A stretch of 64,000 nucleotides of DNA from Stutzerimonas kunmingensis (GTDB lineage: Bacteria > Pseudomonadota > Gammaproteobacteria > Pseudomonadales > Pseudomonadaceae), in the NCBI RefSeq assembly GCF_021432085.1, contig NZ_CP090366.1:2480001-2544000 (forward strand), in the 5' to 3' direction. The position numbers and the translations under genes are program-made. Position 1 is the stretch's first letter. Every line of letters starts with the position of its first letter. The notes below the pieces were generated by a model. It worked only from the letters and a program-made list of their open reading frames with translations. It was not told the DNA's origin and did not search any database. Positions 9,885 through 21,160 of this stretch are shown here, in pieces.

Positions 9885-11374
9885 GCCGGAACATTCTCGC
9901 AAGCGTCACCCTGGCTGGGGTGACGGCTCTGATCGGCGCGGCTGGCGGCTACTGGCTGGCCAGCGCTGATGACCAGGCATCCGAACCGCTCGCACCCGCC
10001 GTCGAGCGTGATGCCGAAGTGCTGTACTGGTACGACCCGATGGTGCCGCAGCACCGTTTCGAAAAGCCCGGCAAGTCGCCGTTCATGGATATGGACCTGG
10101 TGCCACGCTACGCCAATGAGGATGGCGACGTTGCGGCCATCAGTATCGATGCCGGCGTCACGCAGAACCTTGGTATTCGCCTGGCGACCGTCAGCCGCGG
10201 ACAGCTGGCGAATGTGGTCGACGCGGTCGGTGTGCTCGAATACAACGCGCGTGATGTCGCGCGGGTTCAGGCGCGAGCCGGCGGGTTCGTCGAACGTGTC
10301 TATCGACATGCGCCAGGCGATGTGCTGGACAAGGGCGCAGCGCTGGCCGACCTGCTGATTCCCGAGTGGACGGCTGCTCAGGAGGAATACCTGGCTTTGC
10401 GGCGAATCGGCGAACCGGCGCTGCTGGCGGCCGCACGGCAGCGCCTGCGTCTGGCCGGCATGCCGGAATCGACCATCAGCCAGCTCGAGCGCAGTGGCAA
10501 GGTCAACGCGTCCATTACCATTTCCACCCCGATCGCCGGCGTACTGCAGGAACTGGACGTTCGCGAAGGCATGACGCTTGCGGCCGGTGCGCCGCTCGCG
10601 CGGATCAATGGTCTGGACAGCGTCTGGCTGGAAGTGGCAGTACCAGAGGCGCAGAGCCAGGGAATCCGCGTCGGCCAGCGCGCCACCGCGCGGCTGCCGG
10701 CGCTGCCGGGCCAGCTCATCGAGGGTGAGATCAGCGCGGTGCTGCCGGAGGCCAATGCTGCAAGCCGCACCCTACGTGTGCGGATACAGCTGCCCAATCC
10801 AGACGGACTGCTGCGGCCCGGGCTGACGGCTCAGGCCAGCCTGGCCAGTGGCGATGATGCCTCGGTTCTGCTGATTCCGGGCGAGGCTGTCATTCGCACC
10901 GGGCGCCGCAGCCTGGTGATGCTGGCCGAGGCCGGCGGCCGCTATCGCCCGGTGGAAGTCGAGACCGGGCGGGAGAACGGCAGCCAGACCGTCATCCTCC
11001 ACGGGCTGGAGGAGGGCCAGCAGGTGGTCGCATCCGGCCAGTTCCTGCTGGACTCCGAAGCCAGCTTGCGCGGCATCGTCGCGCCGCCCGCGGCCAGTGA
11101 TACGCAGCACGATCATGATCATGGCCATGCTCAGCCGGCACCGGCGCTGCATGAATCCGAGGGCCGCGTCATGGCGCTCGCCGATGCCCGCGTGAAGATC
11201 GCACACGGCCCGTTCCACACGCTTGGCATGCCCGGCATGACCATGGTGTTCGCGGTGGCCGATGCGGGATTGCTGCAGGACATCGAGGTCGAAGACCGGG
11301 TCCGTTTCGCCGTTCGGGAAACCGATGCAGGCCTGCTGGTCGAGCGAATTCAACCGCTGGAGAAGCAGCCATGA
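9881..11374 (+). CDS. czcB: RND periplasmic adaptor (CzcB/CusB type) with fused C-terminal CusF domain
   Basis: The protein is 497 residues. After a membrane anchor (about 5-25) comes a heavy-metal-binding domain ([20 protein letters not shown], then MDMDLVPRY), then barrel-sandwich and beta-barrel adaptor domains. The last 80 or so residues form a CusF-like domain ([14 protein letters not shown]). In E. coli CusF the copper ligands are His36, Met47 and Met49 with Trp44 capping; here His and both Met are kept but the Trp position is Met. A His-rich linker (HDHDHGH) joins the domains. This favours Cu/Ag or broad divalent export. It overlaps czcC and czcA by four bases each, a tight operon. Confidence 0.85.
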   Translation: MSRNILASVTLAGVTALIGAAGGYWLASADDQASEPLAPAVERDAEVLYWYDPMVPQHRFEKPGKSPFMDMDLVPRYANEDGDVAAISIDAGVTQNLGIRLATVSRGQLANVVDAVGVLEYNARDVARVQARAGGFVERVYRHAPGDVLDKGAALADLLIPEWTAAQEEYLALRRIGEPALLAAARQRLRLAGMPESTISQLERSGKVNASITISTPIAGVLQELDVREGMTLAAGAPLARINGLDSVWLEVAVPEAQSQGIRVGQRATARLPALPGQLIEGEISAVLPEANAASRTLRVRIQLPNPDGLLRPGLTAQASLASGDDASVLLIPGEAVIRTGRRSLVMLAEAGGRYRPVEVETGRENGSQTVILHGLEEGQQVVASGQFLLDSEASLRGIVAPPAASDTQHDHDHGHAQPAPALHESEGRVMALADARVKIAHGPFHTLGMPGMTMVFAVADAGLLQDIEVEDRVRFAVRETDAGLLVERIQPLEKQP

Positions 11375-14300
11375 TCGCCGCGCTGATTCGCTGGTCCGTC
11401 CTCAATCGGTTCCTGGTGCTGATGGCGACATTGCTGATGACTGCCGTGGGCATCTGGGCAGTGCGTACCACGCCGATCGACGCGCTGCCTGACCTGTCGG
11501 ACGTGCAGGTGATCATCCGCACGCCCTATCCGGGGCAGGCGCCGCAGATCGTCGAGAACCAGGTGACCTATCCACTGACCACCACCATGCTTTCGGTGCC
11601 TGGGGCAAAGACGGTGCGCGGCTATTCGTTCTTCGGCGACAGCTTCGTCTATGTGCTGTTCGAAGACGGTACCGATCTCTACTGGGCGCGTTCGCGGGTG
11701 CTGGAGTACCTGAGTCAGGTGCAGAGCCGGCTGCCGGCCGGTGCCAAGCCATCCCTTGGGCCGGATGCCACCGGTGTGGGCTGGATCTACCAGTACGCGC
11801 TGGTCGACCGCAGCGGCACGCACGATCTCGCGCAACTACGCAGTCTGCAGGACTGGTTCCTCAAGTACGAACTCATCACGCTGCCCAACGTGGCCGAGGT
11901 GGCGACCATCGGCGGCATGGTCAAGCAGTATCAGGTCGTGATCGATCTACTGAAGATGGCCAGCCTTGCCGTCACTCAGGCGCAGGTCATCGAGGCCATC
12001 GGCATGGCCAACCAGGAAACTGGCGGCGCAGTACTCGAATTGGCCGAAACCGAATACATGGTCCGCGCCTCCGGCTACCTGCAGACGCTCGAGGATTTTC
12101 GCCAGATTCCACTGCAGCTGAGCGCCAGGGGCGTGCCGGTCACGCTGGGCGATGTGGCGCATATCCAGCTCGGCCCGGAAATGCGTCGGGGCATCGCAGA
12201 GCTCGACGGGGAAGGGGAAACGGTCGGCGGGGTGGTGATCCTGCGCAGCGGAAAGAACGCGCGGGAAACCCTGGCCGCCGTACACGCCAAGCTCGAAGAG
12301 CTGAAAAGCAGCCTGCCCGAGGGTGTCGAAATCGTCACCACCTACGACCGCAGCGAGCTGATCGACCGCGCGGTGGAGAACCTCAGCTTCAAGCTGCTGG
12401 AGGAATTCGTCGTCGTCGTACTGGTGTGCGGCATCTTCCTCTGGCACCTGCGCTCTTCGCTGGTGGCGATCGTCTCGCTGCCCATCGGCATATTGATCGC
12501 CTTCGCCGTGATGCGTTACCAGGGCATCAACGCCAACATCATGTCGCTGGGCGGTATTGCCATCGCCATCGGTGCGATGGTTGACGCGGCGGTGGTGATG
12601 ATCGAGAACGCGCACAAGAAGGCCGAGGCCTGGCGCCACGCCAATCCTGGCAAGGAGCTGGAGGGTGAAGAGCACTGGCAGGTCATGACCAGCGCAGCGC
12701 AGGAGGTCGGCCCGGCGCTGTTCTTCTGCCTGCTGATCATCACCCTGTCGTTCATTCCGGTGTTCACCCTCGAAGCGCAGGAAGGCCGTTTGTTCGGCCC
12801 GCTGGCCTTTACCAAGACCTATGCCATGGCCGCAGCGGCGGGGCTTTCGGTGACCCTTGTGCCGGTGCTGATGGGCTACTGGATTCGCGGCAAGCTGCCG
12901 GACGAGTCACGCAATCCGCTCAACCGCGGGTTGATACGGGTCTACCGCCCTGCGCTGGATGCGGTGCTGGATCACCCGAAATTGACCGTTGGCGTAGCCG
13001 TGTTGATCCTGGCTACCACGCTGTGGCCGATGTCACGCTTGGGCGGGGAGTTCCTGCCACCGATGGACGAGGGTGATCTGCTTTATATGCCTTCGGCGCT
13101 GCCGGGGCTGTCAGCACAGAAAGCCGCGCAGCTGTTGCAACAGACTGATCGTATGATCCGCACGGTTCCGGAAGTCGAGACCGTGTTCGGCAAGGCGGGC
13201 CGCGCCGAGTCGGCGACCGATCCGGCGCCGCTGGAGATGTTCGAGACCACCATCCGCTTCAAACCGCGAGAGCAGTGGCGCGCCGGCATGACGCCGGAAA
13301 AGCTGATCGACGAGCTGGACCGGGCTGTGCAGGTGCCAGGCCTGACCAATATCTGGATCCCGCCGATCCGCAATCGCATCGACATGCTTGCCACCGGCAT
13401 CAAGAGCCCGATCGGCGTGAAGATCGCCGGCGCCAATCTGGAGGAGATCGACCGTGTCAGCCAGCAGGTCGAGGCCGTTGCCAGGAAGGTGCCGGGTGTC
13501 AGTTCGGCGCTGGCCGAGCGCCTGGTCGGCGGGCGTTACGTCGATATCGATATCGATCGTCGGGACGCCGCCCGCTATGGGCTGAACATCGCCGATGTGC
13601 AATCCATCGTTTCCAGCGCCATCGGTGGCGAAACCGTCGGTGAGACCATTGAGGGCCTTGCGCGATATCCGATCAGCGTTCGCTATCCTCGTGAATGGCG
13701 CGATACCCCCCAGCGGCTGGAGCAGCTACCGATCCTCACGCCGCAGGGTAGCCAGATCACCCTGGGCAGTGTGGCGCGAGTGCGCATAAGCGACGGTCCG
13801 CCGATGCTACGCAGCGAGAATGCGCGGCTGGCGGGTTGGGTTTACGTCGACGTGCGCGGCCGGGATATTGCGTCGGTCGTCGCCGATCTGCGCGATGCGG
13901 TGAGCAGCGAAGTCAGCCTGCTGCCCGGCATGAGCCTGGCTTACTCGGGCCAGTTCGAGTTTCTCGAGCGCGCCAACGAGCGCCTCAAGCTGGTCGTGCC
14001 CGCGACATTGCTGATCATCTTCTTCCTCCTCTACCTGACCTTCGGCCGGCTGGATGAGGCGGTGCTGATCATGCTGACCCTGCCGTTCGCGCTGACCGGC
14101 GGCGTCTGGTTTCTCTACCTGATGGATTACAACCTGTCGGTGGCCACCGGCGTCGGCTTCATCGCACTGGCGGGAGTCGCTGCGGAGTTCGGCGTGATCA
14201 TGCTGCTATATCTGAAGAACGCCTGGGCAGACCAGCAGCGCGACGGGCTGAACGGCGAGGCCGCGCTGTGCGAAGCAATCCGCGAAGGTGCGGTGCAGCG

Positions 14301-14508
14301 GGTACGCCCGAAGGCGATGACCGTTGCAGTGATTGTCGCCGGTCTTTTGCCGATCCTGCTGGGGGCGGGCACCGGCAGCGAAGTGATGAGCCGCATTGCG
14401 GCGCCGATGGTCGGCGGCATGCTGAGTGCGCCGCTGCTGTCGCTGTTCGTCATCCCGGCCGCCTATCGTTTGATGCGCAGGCCCAGGAGAGGAACACAGG
14501 CGCGGTAG
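11371..14508 (+). CDS. czcA: Heavy-metal RND efflux pump, CzcA/CusA family
   Basis: The protein is 1045 residues, the normal length of a heavy-metal RND inner membrane pump. It has the N-terminal transmembrane helix, a periplasmic loop with the [11 protein letters not shown] motif, the TM4 proton-relay region ([20 protein letters not shown]), and a second half with matching helices. Together with the two preceding genes it builds a tripartite envelope pump driven by protons. Start ATG 11371 overlaps czcB. The pump family is certain; whether it moves monovalent or divalent metal is not settled by what can be read here. Confidence 0.92.
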   Translation: MIAALIRWSVLNRFLVLMATLLMTAVGIWAVRTTPIDALPDLSDVQVIIRTPYPGQAPQIVENQVTYPLTTTMLSVPGAKTVRGYSFFGDSFVYVLFEDGTDLYWARSRVLEYLSQVQSRLPAGAKPSLGPDATGVGWIYQYALVDRSGTHDLAQLRSLQDWFLKYELITLPNVAEVATIGGMVKQYQVVIDLLKMASLAVTQAQVIEAIGMANQETGGAVLELAETEYMVRASGYLQTLEDFRQIPLQLSARGVPVTLGDVAHIQLGPEMRRGIAELDGEGETVGGVVILRSGKNARETLAAVHAKLEELKSSLPEGVEIVTTYDRSELIDRAVENLSFKLLEEFVVVVLVCGIFLWHLRSSLVAIVSLPIGILIAFAVMRYQGINANIMSLGGIAIAIGAMVDAAVVMIENAHKKAEAWRHANPGKELEGEEHWQVMTSAAQEVGPALFFCLLIITLSFIPVFTLEAQEGRLFGPLAFTKTYAMAAAAGLSVTLVPVLMGYWIRGKLPDESRNPLNRGLIRVYRPALDAVLDHPKLTVGVAVLILATTLWPMSRLGGEFLPPMDEGDLLYMPSALPGLSAQKAAQLLQQTDRMIRTVPEVETVFGKAGRAESATDPAPLEMFETTIRFKPREQWRAGMTPEKLIDELDRAVQVPGLTNIWIPPIRNRIDMLATGIKSPIGVKIAGANLEEIDRVSQQVEAVARKVPGVSSALAERLVGGRYVDIDIDRRDAARYGLNIADVQSIVSSAIGGETVGETIEGLARYPISVRYPREWRDTPQRLEQLPILTPQGSQITLGSVARVRISDGPPMLRSENARLAGWVYVDVRGRDIASVVADLRDAVSSEVSLLPGMSLAYSGQFEFLERANERLKLVVPATLLIIFFLLYLTFGRLDEAVLIMLTLPFALTGGVWFLYLMDYNLSVATGVGFIALAGVAAEFGVIMLLYLKNAWADQQRDGLNGEAALCEAIREGAVQRVRPKAMTVAVIVAGLLPILLGAGTGSEVMSRIAAPMVGGMLSAPLLSLFVIPAAYRLMRRPRRGTQAR

Positions 14509-14514
14509 GCTCGG

Positions 14515-15279
14515 CTACATCAACAATAGGAGGAAGGAGTAGCCGAGCGACCCGAGCAGGAATGCACCGAATCGGCTGTTCCTTTCCGTCGGCAGCTCCT
14601 CCTTCAGGACGTTGAGGATGATCGCGCCGGCGATGAAGGCGGTTACGGCCGACACACCCAGCTCCGAGAGTTCGATGATCGAGCCGAACGCCCAGCCGAT
14701 CAGGGTTGCCCCCGCCAGGATCCAGCGGCCGCGTCGGGCAAAAAGGTCCTGGTGATCATGCTGAAGGGCCACATCGTTGACCATGAAGTGCAGCGACATG
14801 GCCACGGTGTACCAGACCAGTTCCAGCGCCTGGCCGGAATCACGGTTGGCGAGGATATGGCCGATCAGTGCGTTGTAGCCGGCAAATGCACCTATGTGCA
14901 GCCAGAACACGCCCGCGTGGGAAGGTGCACCTTCAGGCCGCTCGTCGCGGTGCTGCTTGATCAGCCGTTCGAGCCCGTAGAAGCAGACCAGGCCGACCAG
15001 TGCCAGCAGATAGGCATGGTGTTCCAGGTAGCGCAGCGGGTGAAACCCGCTATCCTCCATCACCCTCTGCCCGTCGGCCAGCTCGGGGAGCAGGTGGACG
15101 AAGACATAGGCAACGGCGACGCCGCCGGCCGCGGATAGCCAGCGGCTACGCGGTAACTGGTGGAGTTTGCTCAGTCTACCGGCGAGCATGTGAGTGGCCG
15201 TAAGCACCAGTGCGGCGATCAGGGTAAGCATGGGAAATCCAGGGAAATGGCCATCTGGTTTGTGACTTTGGCCGTTCAT
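14515..15279 (-). CDS. ZIP-like integral membrane protein
   Basis: The protein is 254 residues with about seven hydrophobic segments. It shows ZIP-type features: an HLLPEL motif in an early helix, a His/Asp-rich cytoplasmic stretch (ALQHDHQDLF), and a C-terminal helix with LKEELP. Metal uptake or storage is inferred from these and from being convergent with the efflux operon, 6 bp away. Start is uncertain: ATG 15279 gives a hydrophilic ten-residue lead, ATG 15231 starts directly at the first helix; neither has a good ribosome site. Confidence 0.65.
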   Translation of the reverse strand: MNGQSHKPDGHFPGFPMLTLIAALVLTATHMLAGRLSKLHQLPRSRWLSAAGGVAVAYVFVHLLPELADGQRVMEDSGFHPLRYLEHHAYLLALVGLVCFYGLERLIKQHRDERPEGAPSHAGVFWLHIGAFAGYNALIGHILANRDSGQALELVWYTVAMSLHFMVNDVALQHDHQDLFARRGRWILAGATLIGWAFGSIIELSELGVSAVTAFIAGAIILNVLKEELPTERNSRFGAFLLGSLGYSFLLLLM

Positions 15280-15438
15280 CGACGTTCAGCATGCAATTCG
15301 TCGGCAGAGGGGATGGACTTATGATCTCGATCAGTTACCTGCGTCGTGATCGGCCAGGCCGATGATTTTTTTGATAGAGTTCGCTCCTGAAAAAGCGAGC
15401 AGCCAGCCAGCTTTTAGTACGGTCAATGAGGTGTCTGC

Positions 15439-16083
15439 TTGATTAGGGTGCTGGTGGTCGATGACCACGATCTGGTTCGCACGGGCATCAGTCGCATGCT
15501 GGCGGACATCTCCGGTCTTCAGGTGATAGGCCAGGCGGATTCCGGCGAAGACGCCATCCGCAAGGCGCGGGAACTGAAGCCTGATGTGGTGCTGATGGAC
15601 GTCAAGATGCCGGGCATCGGTGGCCTCGAGGCGACCCGCAAGCTGCTGCGCAGCTACCCCGATCTGAAGGTCATCGCTGTGACCATATGTGAAGAAGACC
15701 CTTTCCCGACGCGCCTCCTACAAGCTGGCGCGGCGGGTTATCTGACCAAAGGTGCGGCGCTGGAAGAAATGGTGCAGGCCATTCGCATGGTATTCGGTGG
15801 TCAGCGCTACATCAGCCCGCAGATCGCCCAGCAACTGGCGCTCAAATCCTTCCAGCCGCAGCTCAGCGAATCGCCATTCGATCTGCTCTCGGAGCGGGAA
15901 ATCCAGATCGCATTGATGATCGCCAACTGCCAGAAGGTGCAAAGCATCTCCGACAAGCTCTGTCTCTCGCCGAAAACAGTCAACACCTATCGTTATCGCA
16001 TCTTCGAAAAACTGTCGATTACCAGTGATGTCGAGCTTGCCCTGCTGGCGGTTCGCCACGGGATGGTCGACACCGTCAACTGA
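15439..16083 (+). CDS. gacA: Response regulator GacA
   Basis: The protein is 214 residues. The receiver domain has the acidic pair Asp8/Asp9 and phospho-acceptor Asp54 ([10 protein letters not shown]); the C-terminal LuxR-type helix-turn-helix is [20 protein letters not shown]. GacA, activated by GacS, drives small RNAs that titrate RsmA. The start is TTG 15439, preceded by GAGGTG; no ATG fits the family start ([16 protein letters not shown]). The stop overlaps uvrC by one base, the usual gacA-uvrC linkage in pseudomonads. Confidence 0.96.
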   Translation: MIRVLVVDDHDLVRTGISRMLADISGLQVIGQADSGEDAIRKARELKPDVVLMDVKMPGIGGLEATRKLLRSYPDLKVIAVTICEEDPFPTRLLQAGAAGYLTKGAALEEMVQAIRMVFGGQRYISPQIAQQLALKSFQPQLSESPFDLLSEREIQIALMIANCQKVQSISDKLCLSPKTVNTYRYRIFEKLSITSDVELALLAVRHGMVDTVN

Positions 16084-17906
16084 TGAGCGAAACCTTCGAC
16101 CCATCGGCGTTCCTGGCCGCCTGCAGCGGCCGGCCGGGCGTCTACCGCATGTTCGACGCACAGGCCAAACTGCTCTACGTCGGCAAGGCCAAGAATCTCA
16201 AGAAGCGTCTGGCCAGCTATTTCCGCAAGACGGGCCAGGCCCCGAAGACCGCCGCCCTGGTGGCCAAGATCGCTCAGGTCGAAACCACCATCACCGCCAA
16301 CGAGACCGAGGCGCTGCTGCTCGAGCAGACCCTGATCAAACAATGGCGACCGCCTTACAACATCCTGCTGCGGGACGATAAGTCCTATCCCTATGTGTTC
16401 CTCTCGGCCGGTGAGTTTCCACGACTGAGTATTCACCGGGGCGCGAAGAAGGAGCCGGGACGCTACTTCGGCCCCTATCCGAGCGCCGGCGCGATTCGCG
16501 AAAGCCTGAGCCTGCTGCAGAAGGCCTTCTTCGTGCGCCAATGCGAAGACAGCTACTACCGCAACCGCACACGTCCCTGCCTGCAGTACCAGATCAAGCG
16601 CTGCAAGGCGCCGTGCGTAAATCTGGTCGAGCCGGAGGAATACGCCGAGGACGTACGACATTCGGTCATGTTCCTCGAAGGCCGTAGCAATGCGCTGGCC
16701 GAAGAGCTGTCACGCAATATGGAAAAGGCGGCGATGAACCTCGATTTCGAGCGTGCCGCCGAGATTCGCGATCAGATCGGCATCCTGCGTCGCGTGCAGG
16801 ATCAGCAGAGCATGGAGGGCGGCACTGGCGACGTGGATATCGTCGCCGCGGTGGTCAGCCCGGGCGGCGCCTGCGTTCACCTGATCACCGTGCGTGGCGG
16901 CCGGGTGCTGGGGAGCAAGAATTTCTTCCCGCAGGTGGCTATCGAGGAAAGTGTCGCCGAGGTGCTGCAGGCGTTTCTCGAGCAGTACTACCTGGGCGCC
17001 GCCGAACGCGATCTGCCGGGAGAGCTGATCGTCAACGCCGTGCACGAGGACTTTCCGACGCTGATCAGTGCCATCGCCGAGCTGCGCAGCTTCGATCTGA
17101 CCATTACCCATCGCGTACGTGGCACGCGTGCGCGATGGCAGCAGCTGGCGCTGACCAACGCGGAACAGGCGATGGCTGCACGCCTGGCCAATCGTCAGCA
17201 TCTGTCCGCTCGGTTCGACGCGCTGGCCGAAGCGCTGGAACTCGACGAGCCGCCGATGCGCCTGGAATGCTTCGACATCAGCCATTCCAGCGGCGAGGCG
17301 ACGGTGGCGTCCTGCGTGGTCTTCGGGCCGGAGGGGCCGCTGAAGTCGGACTATCGACGCTACAACATCGAGGGTGTTACCGCGGGTGATGACTATGCGG
17401 CGATGCACCAGGCGCTGTCCCGGCGTTTCCGCAAGGCAGCGGAGGGCGAGGGCAAGCTACCGGACATCCTGCTGGTCGATGGCGGCAAGGGCCAGCTGAA
17501 CATGGCGCGTGAAGTGCTCGAAGAACTGGCCGTACCGGATCTGATCCTGCTCGGCGTGGCCAAGGGTGTGACGCGCAAGCCGGGGCTGGAAACCCTTTAC
17601 CTCAACGATGCGGCTCACGAGTTCACGCTTCCCGCAGACTCGCCGGCGCTGCACCTGATCCAGCAGGTGCGCGACGAGGCGCACCGTTTCGCCATTACCG
17701 GCCACCGTGCCAGACGCGGAAAAGCGCGGCGAACATCGACGCTCGAAGGTGTCCCTGGCATCGGACCGAAGCGCCGTCGCGAACTGCTTACGCATTTCGG
17801 CGGTCTTCAGGAACTGTGCAGAGCCAGCCTCGACGAGATCGCCAAGGCTCCCGGCATCAGTAAAAAGCTTGCCGAGTCGATTTATGCCGCCCTGCACAGT
17901 GAGTAA
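16083..17906 (+). CDS. uvrC: UvrC, excinuclease ABC subunit C
   Basis: The protein is 607 residues. Domains in order: GIY-YIG nuclease (about 10-95, [20 protein letters not shown]), UVR motif that contacts UvrB (about 200-240), RNase H-like nuclease domain, and a C-terminal tandem helix-hairpin-helix ([18 protein letters not shown]). It makes both incisions in nucleotide excision repair. ATG 16083 shares its first base with the gacA stop codon. Confidence 0.96.
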   Translation: MSETFDPSAFLAACSGRPGVYRMFDAQAKLLYVGKAKNLKKRLASYFRKTGQAPKTAALVAKIAQVETTITANETEALLLEQTLIKQWRPPYNILLRDDKSYPYVFLSAGEFPRLSIHRGAKKEPGRYFGPYPSAGAIRESLSLLQKAFFVRQCEDSYYRNRTRPCLQYQIKRCKAPCVNLVEPEEYAEDVRHSVMFLEGRSNALAEELSRNMEKAAMNLDFERAAEIRDQIGILRRVQDQQSMEGGTGDVDIVAAVVSPGGACVHLITVRGGRVLGSKNFFPQVAIEESVAEVLQAFLEQYYLGAAERDLPGELIVNAVHEDFPTLISAIAELRSFDLTITHRVRGTRARWQQLALTNAEQAMAARLANRQHLSARFDALAEALELDEPPMRLECFDISHSSGEATVASCVVFGPEGPLKSDYRRYNIEGVTAGDDYAAMHQALSRRFRKAAEGEGKLPDILLVDGGKGQLNMAREVLEELAVPDLILLGVAKGVTRKPGLETLYLNDAAHEFTLPADSPALHLIQQVRDEAHRFAITGHRARRGKARRTSTLEGVPGIGPKRRRELLTHFGGLQELCRASLDEIAKAPGISKKLAESIYAALHSE

Positions 17907-17939
17907 ACTGTCCCCGAATTCCGCCGATCAGTGGTACCG

Positions 17940-18497
17940 ATGAATATCCCGAACTTGCTCACCGTTCTACGCGTGCTGCTGATACCTATCTTCATTCTGC
18001 TGTTCTATCTCCCGTTCTACTGGAGCTACCTGGCCGCGAGTGCAGTATTCACCGTTGCCGCGCTGACCGACTGGCTCGATGGCTACCTGGCGCGCCGTCT
18101 CGAGCAAAGCACGCCGTTCGGTGCCTTTCTCGATCCGGTGGCCGACAAGCTGATGGTCGCTGTAGCGCTGGTGTTACTGGTCGAAGAGCATTCGAACCTC
18201 TGGCTGACATTGCCGGCAGCAATCATCATTGGTCGGGAGATCGTCGTCTCGGCCTTGCGCGAATGGATGGCCGAGCTGGGCGCTCGCGCGCAGGTGGCGG
18301 TGTCGAACCTGGGCAAGTGGAAGACCGCTGCACAGATGGTCGCGCTGGTGATCCTGCTGGCCAATCCGCCGCAGCCAACAATCTGGGTCGGGTTGGGTTA
18401 TGCGCTGTTGATCGTGGCGGCGGGGCTGACGCTTTGGTCGATGATCAATTACCTGATGGCTGCCTGGCCGCACCTGAGCACCTCAGAAAAGAAATAA
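17940..18497 (+). CDS. pgsA: PgsA, CDP-diacylglycerol-glycerol-3-phosphate 3-phosphatidyltransferase
   Basis: The protein is 185 residues with several membrane helices. The CDP-alcohol phosphotransferase motif D-x2-DG-x2-AR-x8-G-x3-D-x3-D is complete ([11 protein letters not shown], then [11 protein letters not shown]). It makes phosphatidylglycerol phosphate in the inner membrane. ATG 17940 is chosen over GTG 17931 because it matches the family start ([11 protein letters not shown]). It follows uvrC by 33 bp, as in other pseudomonads. Confidence 0.95.
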   Translation: MNIPNLLTVLRVLLIPIFILLFYLPFYWSYLAASAVFTVAALTDWLDGYLARRLEQSTPFGAFLDPVADKLMVAVALVLLVEEHSNLWLTLPAAIIIGREIVVSALREWMAELGARAQVAVSNLGKWKTAAQMVALVILLANPPQPTIWVGLGYALLIVAAGLTLWSMINYLMAAWPHLSTSEKK

Positions 18498-18517
18498 AAA
18501 CTTTTTTAATCAAGGGG

Positions 18518-18545
18518 TTGACGGCAGCATTCGATCGTATAGAAT
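18518..18545 (+). promoter_or_regulatory. Sigma70-type promoter of the tRNA-Gly/tRNA-Cys pair
   Basis: TTGACG at 18518-18523 and TAGAAT at 18540-18545 are 16 bases apart. The bases after the -10 (GGCGCCCG) are a GC-rich discriminator, typical of stringently controlled stable-RNA promoters. It lies 21 bases before the tRNA-Gly 5' end. Confidence 0.7.
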
Positions 18546-18566
18546 GGCGCCCGTCACCAAGACAAC

Positions 18567-18642
<76 letters not shown>

Positions 18643-18688
18643 GTTTGTAAGATCGCGCCGCAGTAATAATGCGGCGCCTTCGTTTTGA

Positions 18689-18762
18689 GGCCGGTTGGCA
18701 GAGTGGTTATGCAGCGGATTGCAAATCCGTGTACGCCGGTTCGATTCCGACATCGGCCTCCA
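18689..18762 (+). tRNA. tRNA-Cys (anticodon GCA)
   Basis: The 74-base gene has acceptor GGCCGGT pairing with ATCGGCC, anticodon loop TTGCAAA with GCA, T loop GTTCGATTC and an encoded CCA end. It is co-transcribed with tRNA-Gly, 46 bases away. Confidence 0.97.
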
Positions 18763-18770
18763 TATTGAAA

Positions 18771-18807
18771 AGCCCCAAGCAACTAGTTGCTTGGGGCTTT
18801 TTCTTTT
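18771..18807 (+). terminator. Strong intrinsic terminator after tRNA-Cys
   Basis: Positions 18771-18798 are a perfect 28-base palindrome (arm AGCCCCAAGCAACT) followed by TTTTCTTTT. It ends the tRNA transcript. Confidence 0.93.
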
Positions 18808-18914
18808 GCGCGGCTAAAAGCCAAGCATCTTGATACGCCAATTAGTTTGGCAACGAGCGACTCCGTAAAGGCTATCTATACTTCGAGAGCGCCTTTCGCG
18901 CGAGGAGAACAGCC

Positions 18915-19160
18915 ATGCGACGCCTCACAGCTTTTACCCTTGCCGTCCTGTTCAGCACGCCGCTGCTGGCGATGCACTGTCCCATGGACATGGCCAAGAT
19001 TGATGAGCAGCTCGAAACCAATCCGCCCAAGGATGCCGCTACGCTGCAGCAAGTTCGTGAGTTGCGTGCTGAGGGCGAGCAGCTGCATCAGGCTGGCCAA
19101 CATGCCGATTCGGTAAGGGTGCTGGGCAAAGCGCTGTATCTGTTGGGGCTGAAGCCCTGA
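18915..19160 (+). CDS. Small secreted hypothetical protein
   Basis: The protein is 81 residues. It has a signal peptide (MRRLTAFTLAVLFSTPLLA) followed directly by a short mature helix-rich domain (QLHQAGQHADSVRVLGKAL near the end, resembling half a TPR). A GAGGAG ribosome site precedes ATG 18915. It stands alone after the tRNA terminator and converges on the next gene with no gap. No function can be assigned. Confidence 0.7.
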   Translation: MRRLTAFTLAVLFSTPLLAMHCPMDMAKIDEQLETNPPKDAATLQQVRELRAEGEQLHQAGQHADSVRVLGKALYLLGLKP

Positions 19161-19355
19161 TCAGCGCGCCCGGCGGAAGCCGACCAGCAGCCAGAACAGC
19201 AGTCCCAGTATCGGGAAGACGGCAATACCGATTGCCCAAAGCGCCTTTGCGCCTACGGCTCGCTCACTTTTGAAGACGCTGATGATCGCAAGCAGATTCG
19301 CGGCTATCAGCGCTACCGCGGCCGCTATGGCCAGGTACGTCATCGAATCGGACAC
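19161..19355 (-). CDS. Small PLDc_N-type membrane protein
   Basis: The protein is 64 residues with two membrane helices and the pattern of the phospholipase D nuclease N-terminal domain family (ALWAIGIAVFPILGLLFWLL followed by an Arg-rich end). The frame is open to a TTG at 19379, but GTG 19355 has a full AGGAGG about eight bases upstream and is preferred. Such small proteins are inner membrane proteins of unknown role. It is convergent with the secreted protein gene. Confidence 0.65.
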   Translation of the reverse strand: MSDSMTYLAIAAAVALIAANLLAIISVFKSERAVGAKALWAIGIAVFPILGLLFWLLVGFRRAR

Positions 19356-19453
19356 TTCTCGCTCCTCCTGACAGTTCAACTATGAGGCCGTGAACTGCAC
19401 AGGACGGTTCCGTTCGACAGTCGTGCCGCATTGCAGCATTGCGACGAGATCAC

Positions 19454-19684
19454 TCAGCCCAGCAGCTGCTCAAGCTCATCGCTGCTTGGCACCTTGCCCT
19501 CCACGACAATCTCCTCATCAACTGCGAGCGCAGGGGTGCGCATGACTCCCGCGTCGATGATGGCGTTTACGTCGGTGACTTTCTCGACCTCGAACTCCAG
19601 GCCGAGTCGCCGCGCGGCAGCTTCGGCGTTGGCGGAAAGCTGTTGGCACTTGGCGCAGCCTGACCCATAAACAGTCAGTTTCAT
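19454..19684 (-). CDS. Thioredoxin-like small redox protein (Thioredoxin_3 type) beside the permease
   Basis: The protein is 76 residues with a CxxC active site at the N-terminus (YGSGCAKCQQL) and the cis-Pro motif (RTPALAVD). It matches the small redox-active disulfide proteins often found next to ArsP/DUF318-type permeases. ATG 19684 has GAGGA at good spacing and lies just after the interrupted permease gene, so the two were probably one operon. It may hand electrons or a thiol-bound metalloid to the permease; that is inference. Confidence 0.8.
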   Translation of the reverse strand: MKLTVYGSGCAKCQQLSANAEAAARRLGLEFEVEKVTDVNAIIDAGVMRTPALAVDEEIVVEGKVPSSDELEQLLG

Positions 19685-19692
19685 TGTCGTCC

Positions 19693-21069
19693 TCACATCA
19701 GTTGGCCATAGAGATAGCCGCTGAGCGTGGCCATGACCACTACCAGCGAGCAGTACACGATCGTTTTCTGCGTGCCGAGCACGGTACGAATCACCAGCAT
19801 GTTCGGTAGCGGCAACGCAGGCCCCGCCAGAAGGATTGCCAGTGCCGGGCCCTTGCCCATTCCTGCGCCCAGCAGGCCTTCCACGATGGGTACTTAGGTC
19901 AGGGTAGAAAAATACATGAAGGCGCCAAGGACCGAGGCGAGGAGGGTGGACGTGAAGCTGTTGTCGCCCACAGCCCAGACGACCCACTCGCTGGGAATCA
20001 GCCCTTCGTGGCCGGGGCGGCCGAGCAGCATGCCGGCGATCAGCACCCCGCCAAGCAGTAACGGCATGATCTGTTTGGTGAAGTCCCAGCTCTGACCGAC
20101 CCATTCCTGGCTTGCTGCGTTCTGGCGACTGGCCTGTAGCATCAACCCCGCGATGCCTATGACCATGGCAAGCTCCGGCCACTGAGGCGCAAGCAGAGCG
20201 CTCGCAGCGACCAGCGCGCCAATCACGAGCAACGGTCGTACCGACCAGTTCCAGCGACGCACCAGCAATGACGCCAGCAAGATGGCGAGGGTTGCGGTGA
20301 TCGGCCACTTCCAGGCATGCACGGCCATCCAGGCCGAGTTCTCCGCGCTGGCCCAGTTGGCGAATACCAGAATGCCGATCATCAAGCTGAACAAGGCGAC
20401 GATGTCGCCGAGCGGGTGCCCGTCGTCGTCGCCGGCGAAACCGCGGGCACTTTTGGCCGCGCGTGCAGCCTCCTCGCGGCGGTAGAGCAGGTGCATGATG
20501 GCGCCGATTACCAAGGCGAACACGATGGCACCAACGGCTCGAGCGATCCCGAGCTCGGCGCCAAGCACCTTGGCGGTGACCACGATGGCCATGACGTTGA
20601 TCGCCGGCCCCGAATAGAGAAAGGCGATTGCTGCACCCAGGCCGGCACCACGCCTGTAGATGCCGCCAAACAGCGGCAGTACGGTGCAGGAGCACACCGC
20701 CAGCAGCGTGCCGGCGATGGATGCCACACCGAACGCCACGGGCTTCGGTGAAGCCGGGCCTAGGTGCTTCATCACGGCGCCCTGGCTGATGTAGACGGCC
20801 ATTGCGCCCGCGATGACGAAGGCTGGCAGCAGGCAGAGAATCACATGTTCACGGGCGTACCACTGCGTCAGGCGCAGGCCTTCCAGTACCGCGTTTTCGA
20901 AACGGGGCTGGCCCATCGGCAGGAAGAAGATCAGCAGGAACGCCGCGCACATTCCGAGCAGCACTTTGGCTTCGGTGGGATGGCCCCGCCAGAAGTTAGC
21001 CAAGTGCGCTCTCAGCGAAAGTGGTGTGTCACTGGTCGAGGCAGGCTGCTCTTGTGCGGGGCTGTCCAT
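19693..21069 (-). pseudogene. arsP: ArsP-like permease (DUF318 family) interrupted by one in-frame stop
   Basis: The gene is continuous in one frame apart from a single TAA at 19894-19896. Before the stop are about 390 residues with membrane helices and the cysteine motif CSCTVLP; after it the same frame continues for about 65 residues (VPIVEGLLGAGMGKGPALA to the normal end). The stop falls in the family motif TLTEVPI, where Glu (GAA) has become TAA by one base. ArsP-type permeases export trivalent organoarsenicals. ATG 21069 has GAGAGGA upstream; ATG 21096 is also in frame. The loss of the last helices probably inactivates the protein unless the stop is a sequencing error. Confidence 0.82.
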
Positions 21070-21160
21070 GTCTGTGGTCCTCTCAGGCGTCTGCATCGAT
21101 GGTAGTCAGCCTGCGCGCCGCCCTGCTGATCAGGGTCAAGCGAAGGTGAGTAGTTCCAGC

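Noticed and set aside
14515..15279. Calling the ZIP-like protein a zinc uptake transporter by name (zupT)
   Set aside because: The motifs are only partly ZIP-like and the protein differs from ZupT in its helix sequences, so no gene symbol is given.
19454..20695. Long 413-codon minus-strand frame
   Set aside because: Its last 76 codons are the real thioredoxin-like gene; the rest is an Arg/Gly/His-rich shadow of the permease in another frame.
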